From a virus: DNA of 58,052 nt. The stretch spans positions 1 through 58,052 of IMG/VR virus record IMGVR_UViG_3300009503_000396; one strand, 5' to 3'. Positions within the stretch are counted from its first letter, which is position 1; each line of letters begins with the position of its first letter. Shown here piece after piece: positions 21,139-29,200 of this stretch. Below the pieces are notes generated by a model, which was not told where the DNA came from, did not search any database, and saw only the letters and a list, made by a program, of their open reading frames with translations. A program made the translations under genes and the position numbers.

Positions 21139-22645
21139 TGGAGTATACATTCCAACCTACTCACCAATAGGTCTGAGGATAAAGTTCAAAGGAAGAACAA
21201 TAGACTTAAGTGACGAAGCAGAGAACATGGCTGTTCAATTTGTCAAGAAGTTTGGTACTCCATATGTGGAAGACAAAGTCTTTGTGACTAATTTCTTGAC
21301 AGACTTCTCAAAGGCAATTGATGTAGACAAGGAAGAAGGATGTCTTGAACTTAAGAACTATGACTTCTCTGAGATACAACATTATCTAGAGGAAGTGAAG
21401 AAAAGGACAGAAGCAATGACCAAAGAAGAGAAGAAGTTGGCCTCTCATTTGAAGAAACTTGTCCGAGAAAGACTGAAGGAACAATACGGTTACGCCTATG
21501 TGGATGGTGTGAAGACACCACTCATGAACTGGGCAGTAGAACCAGCTAGTATCTTCATGAGCAAAGGAAACAATCCTCTAAGAGGAAGATGGAAGAGAGC
21601 AGTTAAGAAAGAAGAGATCGTGCTCAATAGTTCTGAACCAATGCCTGGATGGAAGACGGTGTGGGAACCAGAACAGATGTGGATAGCCAAGTGGCCAGAA
21701 GTCTTTGATCCTACAAGATACAAGTATGTGTGGTTACATCCATCTTCCTCTCTTCGACAAGAAAGGGAACAAGCTAAGTTTGACAAGGCATTGGAACTGG
21801 AACACAAGATCAACTTAGTCAAGGAATTCATCGAGAAAGAACTTTCCAGCAAGGATGAGACAAGAAGGAAGTTAGCAACTGTATGTTGGTTGATGATGCA
21901 TCTTGGGATACGAGTAGGAGATGAGAAGATCGCTGGAGAACGTGGGACGGTAGGATGTACTACACTGAAACCAAGCAATGTTATCTTGGAAGATGGCAAC
22001 AAGGTTGTCCTAGACTTCATCGGAAAAGACTTTGTTCACTGGCACAGAGAAATAGTAGTTCCTCAACAAGTGTATGAGAACTTAAAAGAGTTCAGGGAAT
22101 CTGCTGGAACAGACTTTATTTTCAAAGGACTCAACTCAGCTAAAGTTTCAAGATTCCTCAAGGAAGTTGTACCTGGATTGAGTGCTAAAGTCTTCAGGAC
22201 ATATCTAGCTGGTACTCTCTGGGACAGACATGCCAATGAGAATGCAAAGTATGTGTTTGATGATACACCAGAACATGTAAGGAAGTACTTGTTCAAGAAG
22301 ACAAATCTTGAAGTGGCAAAAGCACTCAACCACAAGAAGGCACTGCCAAAGAACTTCAGTGAGAGACTAGCAAAGAAAGAAGAACGTTTGAAGAAGGAAT
22401 ATGAGAAATTACTGTTGATACCACAAGACAAAACAGAGAAGTGGAGGAAACAGAGGATGAAAGTAGAAAAACTAGCTGCAGAACTAGAACTCATGAAAGA
22501 GACAGCCGAATGGAATTTGAACACATCTCTTACATCTTACATTGATCCTAGGAGAGTTCTTAAATTCTTAAAGAGGATAGAACTACCAGTTGAAGATGTA
22601 TACTCAAAAGCTTTGAGGGAGAAGTTCTCATGGGCTATTACTTAG
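21119..22645 (+). CDS. Topoisomerase IB (eukaryal/archaeal type)
   Basis: A 508-residue enzyme. ATG 21119 is chosen (GTGTGG just upstream); an in-frame start at 21080 lies inside the RNase H gene. The core has HPSSSLRQERE, then LGIRVGDEK with a catalytic Arg, FIGKDFVHWHREI, VFRTYLAGTLWDRHAN, a coiled linker rich in Lys/Glu, and the active-site tyrosine in SLTSYIDPRR (Y474). It nicks one strand, forms a 3'-phosphotyrosyl link, and relaxes supercoils of both signs. Cellular homologues of this type are known in eukaryotes and some archaeal lineages (Nitrososphaeria and relatives). All key residues are visible. Confidence 0.85.
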   Translation: MKSLRHNGVYIPTYSPIGLRIKFKGRTIDLSDEAENMAVQFVKKFGTPYVEDKVFVTNFLTDFSKAIDVDKEEGCLELKNYDFSEIQHYLEEVKKRTEAMTKEEKKLASHLKKLVRERLKEQYGYAYVDGVKTPLMNWAVEPASIFMSKGNNPLRGRWKRAVKKEEIVLNSSEPMPGWKTVWEPEQMWIAKWPEVFDPTRYKYVWLHPSSSLRQEREQAKFDKALELEHKINLVKEFIEKELSSKDETRRKLATVCWLMMHLGIRVGDEKIAGERGTVGCTTLKPSNVILEDGNKVVLDFIGKDFVHWHREIVVPQQVYENLKEFRESAGTDFIFKGLNSAKVSRFLKEVVPGLSAKVFRTYLAGTLWDRHANENAKYVFDDTPEHVRKYLFKKTNLEVAKALNHKKALPKNFSERLAKKEERLKKEYEKLLLIPQDKTEKWRKQRMKVEKLAAELELMKETAEWNLNTSLTSYIDPRRVLKFLKRIELPVEDVYSKALREKFSWAIT

Positions 22646-23085
22646 AGATTCTCTCTGGTGAAGAACGTTCATCGGTAACGTTAAGCCATCATGCCTCTGT
22701 ATCTACTGAAGGAAAGAAATCCTTGAAGAAATATAGTGACAAAGTCTTAGTCTTTCTCTATTTGGATGATCAGCTCGTCTGGGCAAACGATGAAAGGAAA
22801 GTATGGTTTGAAATAGCCAACAAGTCTCTGCAAGTTAACTCAGAATATATAGGACAACCTAATGCTTATCGTGCTTATTTAAGAATAGACCTCAAGGCAA
22901 AAGCAGATGTCACATTCAATGTAATTGAAATAAACCTCAAAGAAGAAGATGTCCTGTATACCAGGAGACTACAAATGCCAGCATGCCTTACTCTTCGCAC
23001 CAATGAGAGAATTATAGTAGAAATAGTAGATAAGGGTGATGAACCTGGAAAGTATTTCATTCCCAAAGCAGAAAGGACAAGCTAA
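22630..23085 (+). CDS. Unknown protein, 151 aa
   Basis: ATG 22630 overlaps the TopIB end by 16 nt. The protein is beta-rich (VLVFLYLDDQLVWAND, AYLRIDLKAKADVTFNVIEI) and may fold as a jelly-roll or beta sandwich. No Cys cluster until one Cys near the end. Not recognised; a structural or carbohydrate-binding role is possible. Confidence 0.5.
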   Translation: MGYYLEILSGEERSSVTLSHHASVSTEGKKSLKKYSDKVLVFLYLDDQLVWANDERKVWFEIANKSLQVNSEYIGQPNAYRAYLRIDLKAKADVTFNVIEINLKEEDVLYTRRLQMPACLTLRTNERIIVEIVDKGDEPGKYFIPKAERTS

Positions 23086-23218
23086 AGAAGCACTCATAGA
23101 ATTAATGAGAGAAATATGTAGAAAGTGCAAACACATTGACACTGACATCAATGATCCCTGTTGTACTGAGTGTAAGTTTAGAAAATATGAACAGTTGATC
23201 TATTCTTTCTTGGAGTGA
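23036..23218 (+). CDS. Small Cys-rich protein
   Basis: GTG 23036 (or ATG 23039) overlaps the previous gene by 50 nt. The 60-residue protein has CRKCKHIDTD and CCTECKF, three or four zinc ligands around a short loop. Probably a zinc protein, function unknown. Confidence 0.45.
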   Translation: MMNLESISFPKQKGQAKEALIELMREICRKCKHIDTDINDPCCTECKFRKYEQLIYSFLE

Positions 23219-23251
23219 ATAAGTGCAGCTGTTTGGTCCCATGGTAATATT

Positions 23252-23258
23252 TTTATAA
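23252..23258 (+). promoter_or_regulatory. TATA box, leaderless start at 23282
   Basis: TTTATAA centred 26-27 nt before GTG 23282, in an AT-rich intergenic gap. No Shine-Dalgarno site precedes the start codon. Together these fit a leaderless transcript, typical of some archaea. Confidence 0.5.
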
Positions 23259-23281
23259 TTAAAAAAGACAATGGAAAAAGT

Positions 23282-26110
23282 GTGACCTCAATGAAATTGG
23301 CAATGGTTGAACCAACTTATCTAAGTGCTAAAGTACCGAACAACAAATGGATGGAAGATATGACAGATGAAGAGAGACAAGTGAATCTGCCAGTAGCATA
23401 TCAACAATGGTTCAATTTATATTCCTTACTTACACAAGGAGCAACTGTCTACTTGGTACCACCAAAGCCACAGTATCAGGACCAATGTTATGATGGTGTG
23501 ACAGAGGTCTATACTAGAAGTGGTTGGAAGAAGTTTAAGGATGTCACTCTTGAAGATGAAATTTTAAGTCTAAACCCAAAGACATTGGAAATGGAATATG
23601 TTAGACCTATCAGAAAACAGGAATATCCTTATTCCGGCAAAATGTTTCATTTCATTGGCAAAGAAGTTGATTTAAGAGTTACAGAAGATCACAACATACT
23701 CTACCTTCACAGGGTTAAAGGACATCCAGATAAATACATCATTAGATTTGCAAAACCCTCAACATTACCAAAGAACTTAGGGTTTCCATCTAAAGGAGGC
23801 AACTTTACATTCTCAACCACTCCCAGTGAAATTGTTTTTGAGGAATATAGAGGAGAAAATGGACGAACATATCCAAAGAGAGTATTTAAAGCTGAAGACT
23901 GGTTCAGTTTTGTAGGATGGTATCTTTCAGAAGGATCTTCGGGTCAACATAACAAACATTACCATGTTTGCATATCACAAACAATCTATGCAGAAGAAAT
24001 CAAACAATTACTAGAACGAATGGATCTGCCATACTACTTTGATGGTAGAGATTTCGAAATTGCCGACAAAAGACTCTATGAATTCTTTAAACAATTTGGT
24101 AAAGCTGAAGAAAAATTTATTCCAAGAGAAATGCAGGATTCGATTTATCTTCCATATCTAATTGATAGTCTTTTGAAGGGAGATGGGAACAAAAGCAGAA
24201 CAGAATATTATACTAAAAGCAAACGCTTGGCCGATGACGTTCAAGCTGCTCTAATTAAATTAGGTTTCAGAGCAAACATCAGAAGAAATAAAGATGGAAG
24301 TTATGTGGTACATTTTTCCAAGAAGAATTCTTGGTGTCGAAACGTGATAGTTGAGGAAGTCCAAAATGAGATGGTCTATGATGTAACTCTGCCCAAGAAT
24401 CATATAATGCTAGTTAGAAGAAATGGTAAAGCAGTCTGGAGTGGAAACTGTTATGTTGTAAATGCAGGGATAGTTCTTCCACATCTACAGTTGTATCAAA
24501 ATAGAAATGTCTGTGTACTTAGCAAGTTCAAAGCTGAAGCTAGACCTGGAGAAGAATTAGAACTCAAGAAATTAGTTGAAGAACTAGGTTATGAAACATA
24601 TCAATGTCCATACTACTTTGAAGGTGAAGCTGAATGTTATGATGAGGAAACTGAAATTTTAACAGAGAAAGGTTGGAAATTCTTTAAGGATTTGGATGCA
24701 ACAGACCTAGTGATGACTTATGATCCCATTTCCAAGACTTTATATTTCCAGAAACCAATTGCTTACCAAAAATACTTTTTCGATGGTGAGTTAATTCGGT
24801 TGAAAAATAGATATATTGATGCTCTTGTTACTCCAGACCACAATGTATTTTTGAAGACTACAACAGGTAACCTTATGTTTGCAAAGGCATCTGTTCTACC
24901 AAAGAACTTTTATCTTATCATAACAGGTGTTTGGAAACCTCACAGAGAAGTTCGTGAAATAATTCCTGAATTTCTTAGAGATAAAATTTCTATAGAGACT
25001 TGGCTTAAGTTTTTAGGATGGTATCTTTCTGAAGGATATGTTAATTTCAACGAAGAAGCAGGCAACTATCAAATTTGGATCTGTCAAAATAGGAAAGCCC
25101 ATCCAGAAAAATATCAAGAAATAGAAGAACTTCTAAAGAACATGGGCTTTTCTGTTTCTCATGGAGAGAATGGTTTAATTGTTTACTCGAAAGAGTTAGC
25201 CCAGTACCTTAAACAGTTTGGTCAAGCTAATTCAAAGTTTATTCCTCAAGAAATCAAGCAACTTGATCCTTCTCTTCTAAGAATTCTGATCGATGCAATG
25301 ATGAAAGGAGATGGACATAATAGTAAGAAGTCAAAATATTATTCTACTTCATCAAAACAATTAGCCGATGATTTCCAAGAAATCTGTTTGAAATGTGGGA
25401 TCCCAGCATTTATAGGCTTTCAGTACAAAACTCTTAATGGGAAGACATTCTTAACTTACAGAGTTTATATCAGAAAAGCTAAACAAGAAACTGTTTTTCA
25501 CCAGTTTATTCCTGAAAAAGTCAGATATAAAGGATTTGTATACGATGTAACTGTTCCTGAAAATCATATTCTTTTAGTCAGAAGACATGGAAAGCCCTTC
25601 CTTAGTGGAAACTGTAAATGGCTTAATGAAAATGTCTACATTGGTGGGTATGGCATAAGGACTTCCAAGAGAGCCCATGCATGGTTGGAAGAACAGTTTG
25701 GGTGTAAGATAATTCCAGTTGAGACAGATGAGTGGTTGTATCACTTAGACTGCTTAGTATTTCCTATCAGCAATGACTACTGTATTATTTGTGAAGATAT
25801 ACCTCAAGACACTAAGGATCAGATAAAGAAGTATACAAATGTCATTGAAGTACCATACGACAACTGTCTTGAAGGAATAACTAACAGTTTTAGACTTAAT
25901 AGTTATGTCTTGAACGCTGATGTCTCAAAGAGTGTAACTGGAATGCAAGCACTGAAACAAATCAAGTCTGAACAACAGAAACTTACAGAGATATGTGCAG
26001 ATTTGGGTTTGACACCAGTATTCATTGACTTGTCAGAGTTCCTCAAGTCAGGAGCACTCCTCTCTTGCATGATACTTCATTTAACATGGGAGGAGTGTTG
26101 GTTAGGTTGA
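23282..26110 (+). CDS. Guanidino-modifying enzyme gene with two inteins
   Basis: A 942-residue precursor. Without the two inteins the extein is about 295 residues, the size of amidinotransferase/dimethylarginine dimethylaminohydrolase superfamily proteins. Visible signatures: MKLAMVEPTYLSAK, YQDQ|CYVVNAGIVLP, FEGEAE|CKWLNENVYIGGYG, IRTSKRAH, WLYHLDCLVFPI with the His region, and a C-terminal KSGALLSCMIL with the likely catalytic Cys. The superfamily hydrolyses or transfers amidino groups from arginine-like substrates. Substrate not determined; arginine dihydrolase-like or amidinotransferase activities are both possible. Both inteins sit at conserved motifs. Start is GTG 23282 (leaderless) or ATG 23291. 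It overlaps the PSD-like start by one nt. Confidence 0.7.
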   Translation: MTSMKLAMVEPTYLSAKVPNNKWMEDMTDEERQVNLPVAYQQWFNLYSLLTQGATVYLVPPKPQYQDQCYDGVTEVYTRSGWKKFKDVTLEDEILSLNPKTLEMEYVRPIRKQEYPYSGKMFHFIGKEVDLRVTEDHNILYLHRVKGHPDKYIIRFAKPSTLPKNLGFPSKGGNFTFSTTPSEIVFEEYRGENGRTYPKRVFKAEDWFSFVGWYLSEGSSGQHNKHYHVCISQTIYAEEIKQLLERMDLPYYFDGRDFEIADKRLYEFFKQFGKAEEKFIPREMQDSIYLPYLIDSLLKGDGNKSRTEYYTKSKRLADDVQAALIKLGFRANIRRNKDGSYVVHFSKKNSWCRNVIVEEVQNEMVYDVTLPKNHIMLVRRNGKAVWSGNCYVVNAGIVLPHLQLYQNRNVCVLSKFKAEARPGEELELKKLVEELGYETYQCPYYFEGEAECYDEETEILTEKGWKFFKDLDATDLVMTYDPISKTLYFQKPIAYQKYFFDGELIRLKNRYIDALVTPDHNVFLKTTTGNLMFAKASVLPKNFYLIITGVWKPHREVREIIPEFLRDKISIETWLKFLGWYLSEGYVNFNEEAGNYQIWICQNRKAHPEKYQEIEELLKNMGFSVSHGENGLIVYSKELAQYLKQFGQANSKFIPQEIKQLDPSLLRILIDAMMKGDGHNSKKSKYYSTSSKQLADDFQEICLKCGIPAFIGFQYKTLNGKTFLTYRVYIRKAKQETVFHQFIPEKVRYKGFVYDVTVPENHILLVRRHGKPFLSGNCKWLNENVYIGGYGIRTSKRAHAWLEEQFGCKIIPVETDEWLYHLDCLVFPISNDYCIICEDIPQDTKDQIKKYTNVIEVPYDNCLEGITNSFRLNSYVLNADVSKSVTGMQALKQIKSEQQKLTEICADLGLTPVFIDLSEFLKSGALLSCMILHLTWEECWLG
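23486..24448 (+). other. Intein 1 of guanidino enzyme (321 aa)
   Basis: In-frame insertion beginning with Cys after YQDQ and ending SGN before Cys. Splicing block N starts CYDGVTEVYTRSGWKKFKDV, block B has RVTEDHNILY, LAGLIDADG-type motifs are FVGWYLSEGS and SLLKGDGNK, and the C-terminal block is VYDVTLPKNHIMLVRR...WSGN|C. The LAGLIDADG pair implies a homing endonuclease. It is related to intein 2 of the same gene. Confidence 0.85.
24635..25612 (+). other. Intein 2 of guanidino enzyme (326 aa)
   Basis: Begins with Cys after FEGEAE, ends SGN before Cys. Blocks: CYDEETEILTEKGWKFFKDL, LVTPDHNVFL, FLGWYLSEGY, DAMMKGDGHN, and FVYDVTVPENHILLVRRHG. The same block wording as intein 1 (NHI[ML]LVRR-x-G, SGN|C) shows the two are relatives that settled in one gene. 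Confidence 0.85.
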
Positions 26111-26883
26111 TGCATCTAAAAGACTGGTTGGCATCAGAAGAAGTCCAACGAATAAGGAGAATGAGTTGGAAAGATATTCTTGAGAAAGAGTTCAATAGAA
26201 ATCCAATTAGACCTATCAAGTATTCTCCCACTGCCTTTTATGCTCCAAATGATGGTGTAGTGCTACACACGAAAGTGGTTAAGTCGGATGAAGAATACAT
26301 CAATGTGAAAGGAAGGAAACTTACAGTACAAGACCTTCTTCAAGACAAGAAGTACAACGAAGAAAGTCTTGTGATTGGTATCTTCTTGACTGTATATGAC
26401 ATGCACTATTCAAGAATGCCAACAGATGCTATCATCAGATGCACATGGAAAGAAGTAGAAGGTATCTCTTCAGGAATGTTCAATCTAGAGAGACTAATTA
26501 TTGGAAAAGGAACTATTGATGTCAATCTTGAAGACTATTTGTTTAGCAATGAAAGATGGGTCTTTGAATGTGCTAACTTGAGACATGACTTCAAGTACTA
26601 CATAGTACAAGTGGCAGATGTGGATGTAAACATCATATTGCCCTATATCAAAGACAAATGGACATTCAAGAGACAAGGAGAGACATTCAGTTTTGTGACT
26701 TATGGTAGTCATACAGAGATTATAATTCCTATTAAGTATGCTCCTAAACTCTTAATACCACAAGACGATATCTACCATGTAAGTACATCGGATGTACTGG
26801 TAGAGTTCGGAGGGAAGGAAGGTGCACAAGCACAAAGTGTCAGAAACAAAGACAAGAAGTCTTCTAAAAGCTGTAACAGCTAG
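26110..26883 (+). CDS. Phosphatidylserine decarboxylase-like protein
   Basis: ATG 26110 overlaps the preceding TGA; a longer frame from 26065 lies inside the enzyme gene. The 257-residue protein has FNRNPIRPIKYSPTAFYAPNDGVV, KGRKLTVQDLLQD, IGIFLTVYDMHYSRMPTDA and VTYGSHTEIIIP, the order typical of PSD-family proteins (aromatic-NP-R, SPxDG, L-x-DYHR-x-P, and a terminal G-S before the pyruvoyl Ser). The usual self-cleavage motif LGST is here YGSH, so pyruvoyl formation is uncertain. PSDs decarboxylate phosphatidylserine at membranes. Confidence 0.6.
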   Translation: MHLKDWLASEEVQRIRRMSWKDILEKEFNRNPIRPIKYSPTAFYAPNDGVVLHTKVVKSDEEYINVKGRKLTVQDLLQDKKYNEESLVIGIFLTVYDMHYSRMPTDAIIRCTWKEVEGISSGMFNLERLIIGKGTIDVNLEDYLFSNERWVFECANLRHDFKYYIVQVADVDVNIILPYIKDKWTFKRQGETFSFVTYGSHTEIIIPIKYAPKLLIPQDDIYHVSTSDVLVEFGGKEGAQAQSVRNKDKKSSKSCNS

Positions 26884-27094
26884 AGTATTGGAAGTTTTTG
26901 TAGATACACTGTTGCTAGGAACTATCTATTCATTCTTTGGCATTCATTCTCCTTACGAACTAGCTTTAGGTCTTTCTCTGTTGATAGAGTTCTTATGTGC
27001 TGTTGCAACATATATTAATGAGAGATTGTGGAATAAAATACAATGGGGCAGAGAAGTAGAGGATGTCTATGAAGACAGAACCAAAGACTCTTGA
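26822..27094 (+). CDS. DUF2061-family membrane protein
   Basis: GTG 26822 follows CGGAGGGAAG. The 90-residue protein has KTRSLLKAVTARVLEVFVDT and a Tyr/Glu pattern near INERLWNK, matching DUF2061 (KxRSLxKAxTxRxxxxxxD..., LYYLHERVW). Two membrane helices are predicted. It may accompany the PSD-like enzyme. Function of the family is unknown. Confidence 0.6.
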   Translation: MHKHKVSETKTRSLLKAVTARVLEVFVDTLLLGTIYSFFGIHSPYELALGLSLLIEFLCAVATYINERLWNKIQWGREVEDVYEDRTKDS

Positions 27095-27419
27095 GATGTC
27101 TTGCTACTATCAGAAGCATCATAAAGTCTTGCATTGTCCTTACTGTGGTTACAAGATGGAGTTCATAGTCTTCTATTCTTATGATAGCTCTTTGAAATTT
27201 TGGCACTGTCCAGAATGTGATTTGTACATTAATGATAGAACAGACTTTGATGAACACAGTCTTATAGATGCACGTAAGTATCATAGGAGACAGCTGAAAA
27301 GTGCAGTGGAACGTTTAGAACGAGAACTAGCAGAGAAGAAAAGACAGTATTCTCTGTATGGTAAGTACATGACACCGAAACAGAAGGTGAAGCTACTTGC
27401 GGAAGAACTCGAACGTTAA
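27063..27419 (+). CDS. Zinc-ribbon protein with coiled-coil tail
   Basis: ATG 27063 lies in GAGGATGTCTATG. The 118-residue protein has HCPYCGYKMEF and HCPECDLYI, a full zinc ribbon, then a long Glu/Lys/Arg helix (KSAVERLERELAEKKRQ). Likely a dimerising nucleic-acid-binding protein. Function unknown. Confidence 0.55.
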   Translation: MSMKTEPKTLEMSCYYQKHHKVLHCPYCGYKMEFIVFYSYDSSLKFWHCPECDLYINDRTDFDEHSLIDARKYHRRQLKSAVERLERELAEKKRQYSLYGKYMTPKQKVKLLAEELER

Positions 27420-27531
27420 CATTATTTCTATTCGTATTTCTTCAATGCTTATTCTTTCTCGGTGGTTTGAAGAAATGGAAACATTTAGAAGAGGAGTTGG
27501 CAGTACTTGAACTAGCAAGGAAGTTGGAGAA

Positions 27532-28158
27532 ATGAGAAAAGTAAAAGTACAGACTGAAGAGGTCAGCTATCCTTGCCCACGATGTGGCAACTTTGAGAAA
27601 CCGTATATGTATTCGAAAGATGGCTATGCTTACATGCTCTGTTCTAAATGCCATACTCAGTACAAGACATCTACAGCAGTCAGTGCCAATTTCCGAAAGT
27701 TCTGTTCGAAAGTAGGGAGTAAGCCTAATCGTAGTCCCACATACTACACATCATCTGAAGAGAAAGTACGGAGATTCTTGCTACGAAGAGGATTGTTAGA
27801 AGGACTAGACTTCTTCCACAATGCTCGTATTGGTCCATTTGTGAATGGGAGCAAGAGAAAAGTCTACTATTGGATAGATTTTGTTGTACCTTCTAAAAGA
27901 TTACTTATTGAATGTAGTCCAAGCATTTGGCACAAGATGTGGAATCGTGAAGAAGCGGACAAACGTAAGAATCAATTAGTGGAACAGCTTGGTTGGACAA
28001 TAATTCATCTTGATGAGAAAGAACTTAATCAACTAAACAAGAAGAGGAAGAAATCAAAGTATCCGAAGACTGACAATGTGAAGAAACTCTATCAATTGTT
28101 TGGCTGTACAGAAGAGTATGAAGTAACAGATGAAAGAAATCGAGAAAAAGGTCAATAA
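27532..28158 (+). CDS. Vsr/PD-(D/E)XK-like endonuclease with Zn ribbon
   Basis: ATG 27532 follows GTTGGAGAA. The 208-residue protein begins with a zinc ribbon (CPRCGNFEKP, LCSKCHTQY). The second half has SSEEKVRRFLLRRGLLEG, FFHNARIGPF, YYWIDFVVPSKRLLIECS, W-H-x-M-W-x2-EEADKRKNQL, and LGWTIIHLDEKEL. This is the order of Vsr-like/restriction-fold nucleases (E, D, ExS, then W..R..R). It could be a nicking or homing-type endonuclease. Confidence 0.65.
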   Translation: MRKVKVQTEEVSYPCPRCGNFEKPYMYSKDGYAYMLCSKCHTQYKTSTAVSANFRKFCSKVGSKPNRSPTYYTSSEEKVRRFLLRRGLLEGLDFFHNARIGPFVNGSKRKVYYWIDFVVPSKRLLIECSPSIWHKMWNREEADKRKNQLVEQLGWTIIHLDEKELNQLNKKRKKSKYPKTDNVKKLYQLFGCTEEYEVTDERNREKGQ

Positions 28159-28159
28159 C

Positions 28160-28165
28160 TTATAA
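28160..28165 (+). promoter_or_regulatory. TATA box near 28171-28180 start
   Basis: TTATAA at the end of the nuclease gene, about 20 nt before ATG 28180 and 11 nt before GTG 28171. A start site near 28187 would suggest that the true start is ATG 28180 or later. Moderate evidence only. Confidence 0.3.
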
Positions 28166-28170
28166 CAGAA

Positions 28171-28428
28171 GTGAGAACTATGCTGGCACTAACTATTGGC
28201 TATCTAGGAATGGGTGCAGTACTCTTTGGTCTTTACTTAAGTAGAGAACATTACAAGCTATCACAAGTATCTTCCTTCATAGGAGGTGCCTCTTTAACAA
28301 CAAGTGCCACACTTACAGGCTCAGTTGGAAATCCATTTCAAGTTCTAAATATTATCTACTCTTTGATAGCTGTCTACAATCTCGTCAAATTAAGAGGGAA
28401 GAAACATGCTAGAAAGAAAATGCCCTGA
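28171..28428 (+). CDS. Small membrane protein
   Basis: GTG 28171 or ATG 28180. The 85-residue protein has hydrophobic segments at about 5-24 and 58-74 separated by a Ser/Thr/Gly-rich loop, with a basic terminal KLRGKKHARKK. No motif. Overlaps the next gene. Confidence 0.45.
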   Translation: MRTMLALTIGYLGMGAVLFGLYLSREHYKLSQVSSFIGGASLTTSATLTGSVGNPFQVLNIIYSLIAVYNLVKLRGKKHARKKMP

Positions 28429-28543
28429 TTGTGGTTCCACAGATGTTAAAGTCTTAACACTTCCACTCAACGAGGAAGAAGAGTTCATCTACTGTAACAC
28501 ATGCAAGAAGGTAAACGTGGTCACAAAGGTGAAGATAAAGTGA
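28406..28543 (+). CDS. Zinc-ribbon micro-protein (45 aa)
   Basis: ATG 28406 within the end of the previous gene. The product has KCPDCGSTDVKV and YCNTCKKV, a complete two-CxxC zinc ribbon. GTG of the next gene overlaps its stop (28540). Too short for a typical gene finder but well formed. Confidence 0.5.
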   Translation: MLERKCPDCGSTDVKVLTLPLNEEEEFIYCNTCKKVNVVTKVKIK

Positions 28544-28830
28544 ACAAACTTGGAAAACCAAAGAAATGTCCCTTCTGTAATCCCAGTTATGCCTTTAGAA
28601 CATTTGGTGGATTGGTCAGACATGTTCAGTTCAATCACTTGTATGACGTTAGAAAGAAATGGTGCTTAGTACCTATAGATGCCAAGTATCTTGGTATAGA
28701 GACACCATCTGGCATTAGATATATTGACATCAAAGGATGGGATGAAGTGGAAGAGTTTCTTGAAGACTATGTGCAAGACTTCAACAATCCAAGTAGACTC
28801 TCTTCGAGGTTATGGAAATATGTCAAATGA
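28540..28830 (+). CDS. C2H2 zinc-finger protein
   Basis: GTG 28540 overlaps the upstream stop, with AAGGTGAAGATAAA before it; a longer frame from 28501 lies inside the previous gene. The 96-residue protein has a classical C2H2 finger: CPFCNPSYAFRTFGGLVRHVQFNH. The rest is aromatic and acidic. Likely nucleic-acid binding. Confidence 0.6.
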   Translation: MNKLGKPKKCPFCNPSYAFRTFGGLVRHVQFNHLYDVRKKWCLVPIDAKYLGIETPSGIRYIDIKGWDEVEEFLEDYVQDFNNPSRLSSRLWKYVK

Positions 28831-29200
28831 AGACTGGGAGAAAGAGTGGAGAGAACAAGAGAAGTTAGGAGAGAAGTATGCTGACCTATTGTATGAACTC
28901 AACAAAGCCTTTAGACAAGAACTAAGGAAGTTAGCGAAAGGTAGAAAGAATGTTGTACCAACCAAGTATGTTCTACCAAAGAACTATCTTGTAAGACTAA
29001 TGGAAGAACCGATGTTCAGAAGAGCATGTCAGCACAAAGTGGCATGGATATATGTTAAGAGAGAAGATCAGACAGAAGGGTATTGGCACAAGGTACAACT
29101 TTATCCGAATATCGGTGGAGTACCAGTAGAGGCAGGGAAAGAACTAAGAGTTGAAATCACTAAAATGCCACAACGGAGGAGATTGAAATGCAAGAAATAG
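28820..29200 (+). CDS. Unknown protein, 126 aa
   Basis: ATG 28820 overlaps the previous stop by 11 nt; longer frames start at 28724. The protein is basic and helical in the first half (SNEDWEKEWREQEKL, FRQELRKLAKGRKN) and beta-rich in the second (VAWIYVKREDQTEGYW, LRVEITKMP). Overlaps the next gene by 13 nt. Not recognised. Confidence 0.45.
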   Translation: MSNEDWEKEWREQEKLGEKYADLLYELNKAFRQELRKLAKGRKNVVPTKYVLPKNYLVRLMEEPMFRRACQHKVAWIYVKREDQTEGYWHKVQLYPNIGGVPVEAGKELRVEITKMPQRRRLKCKK

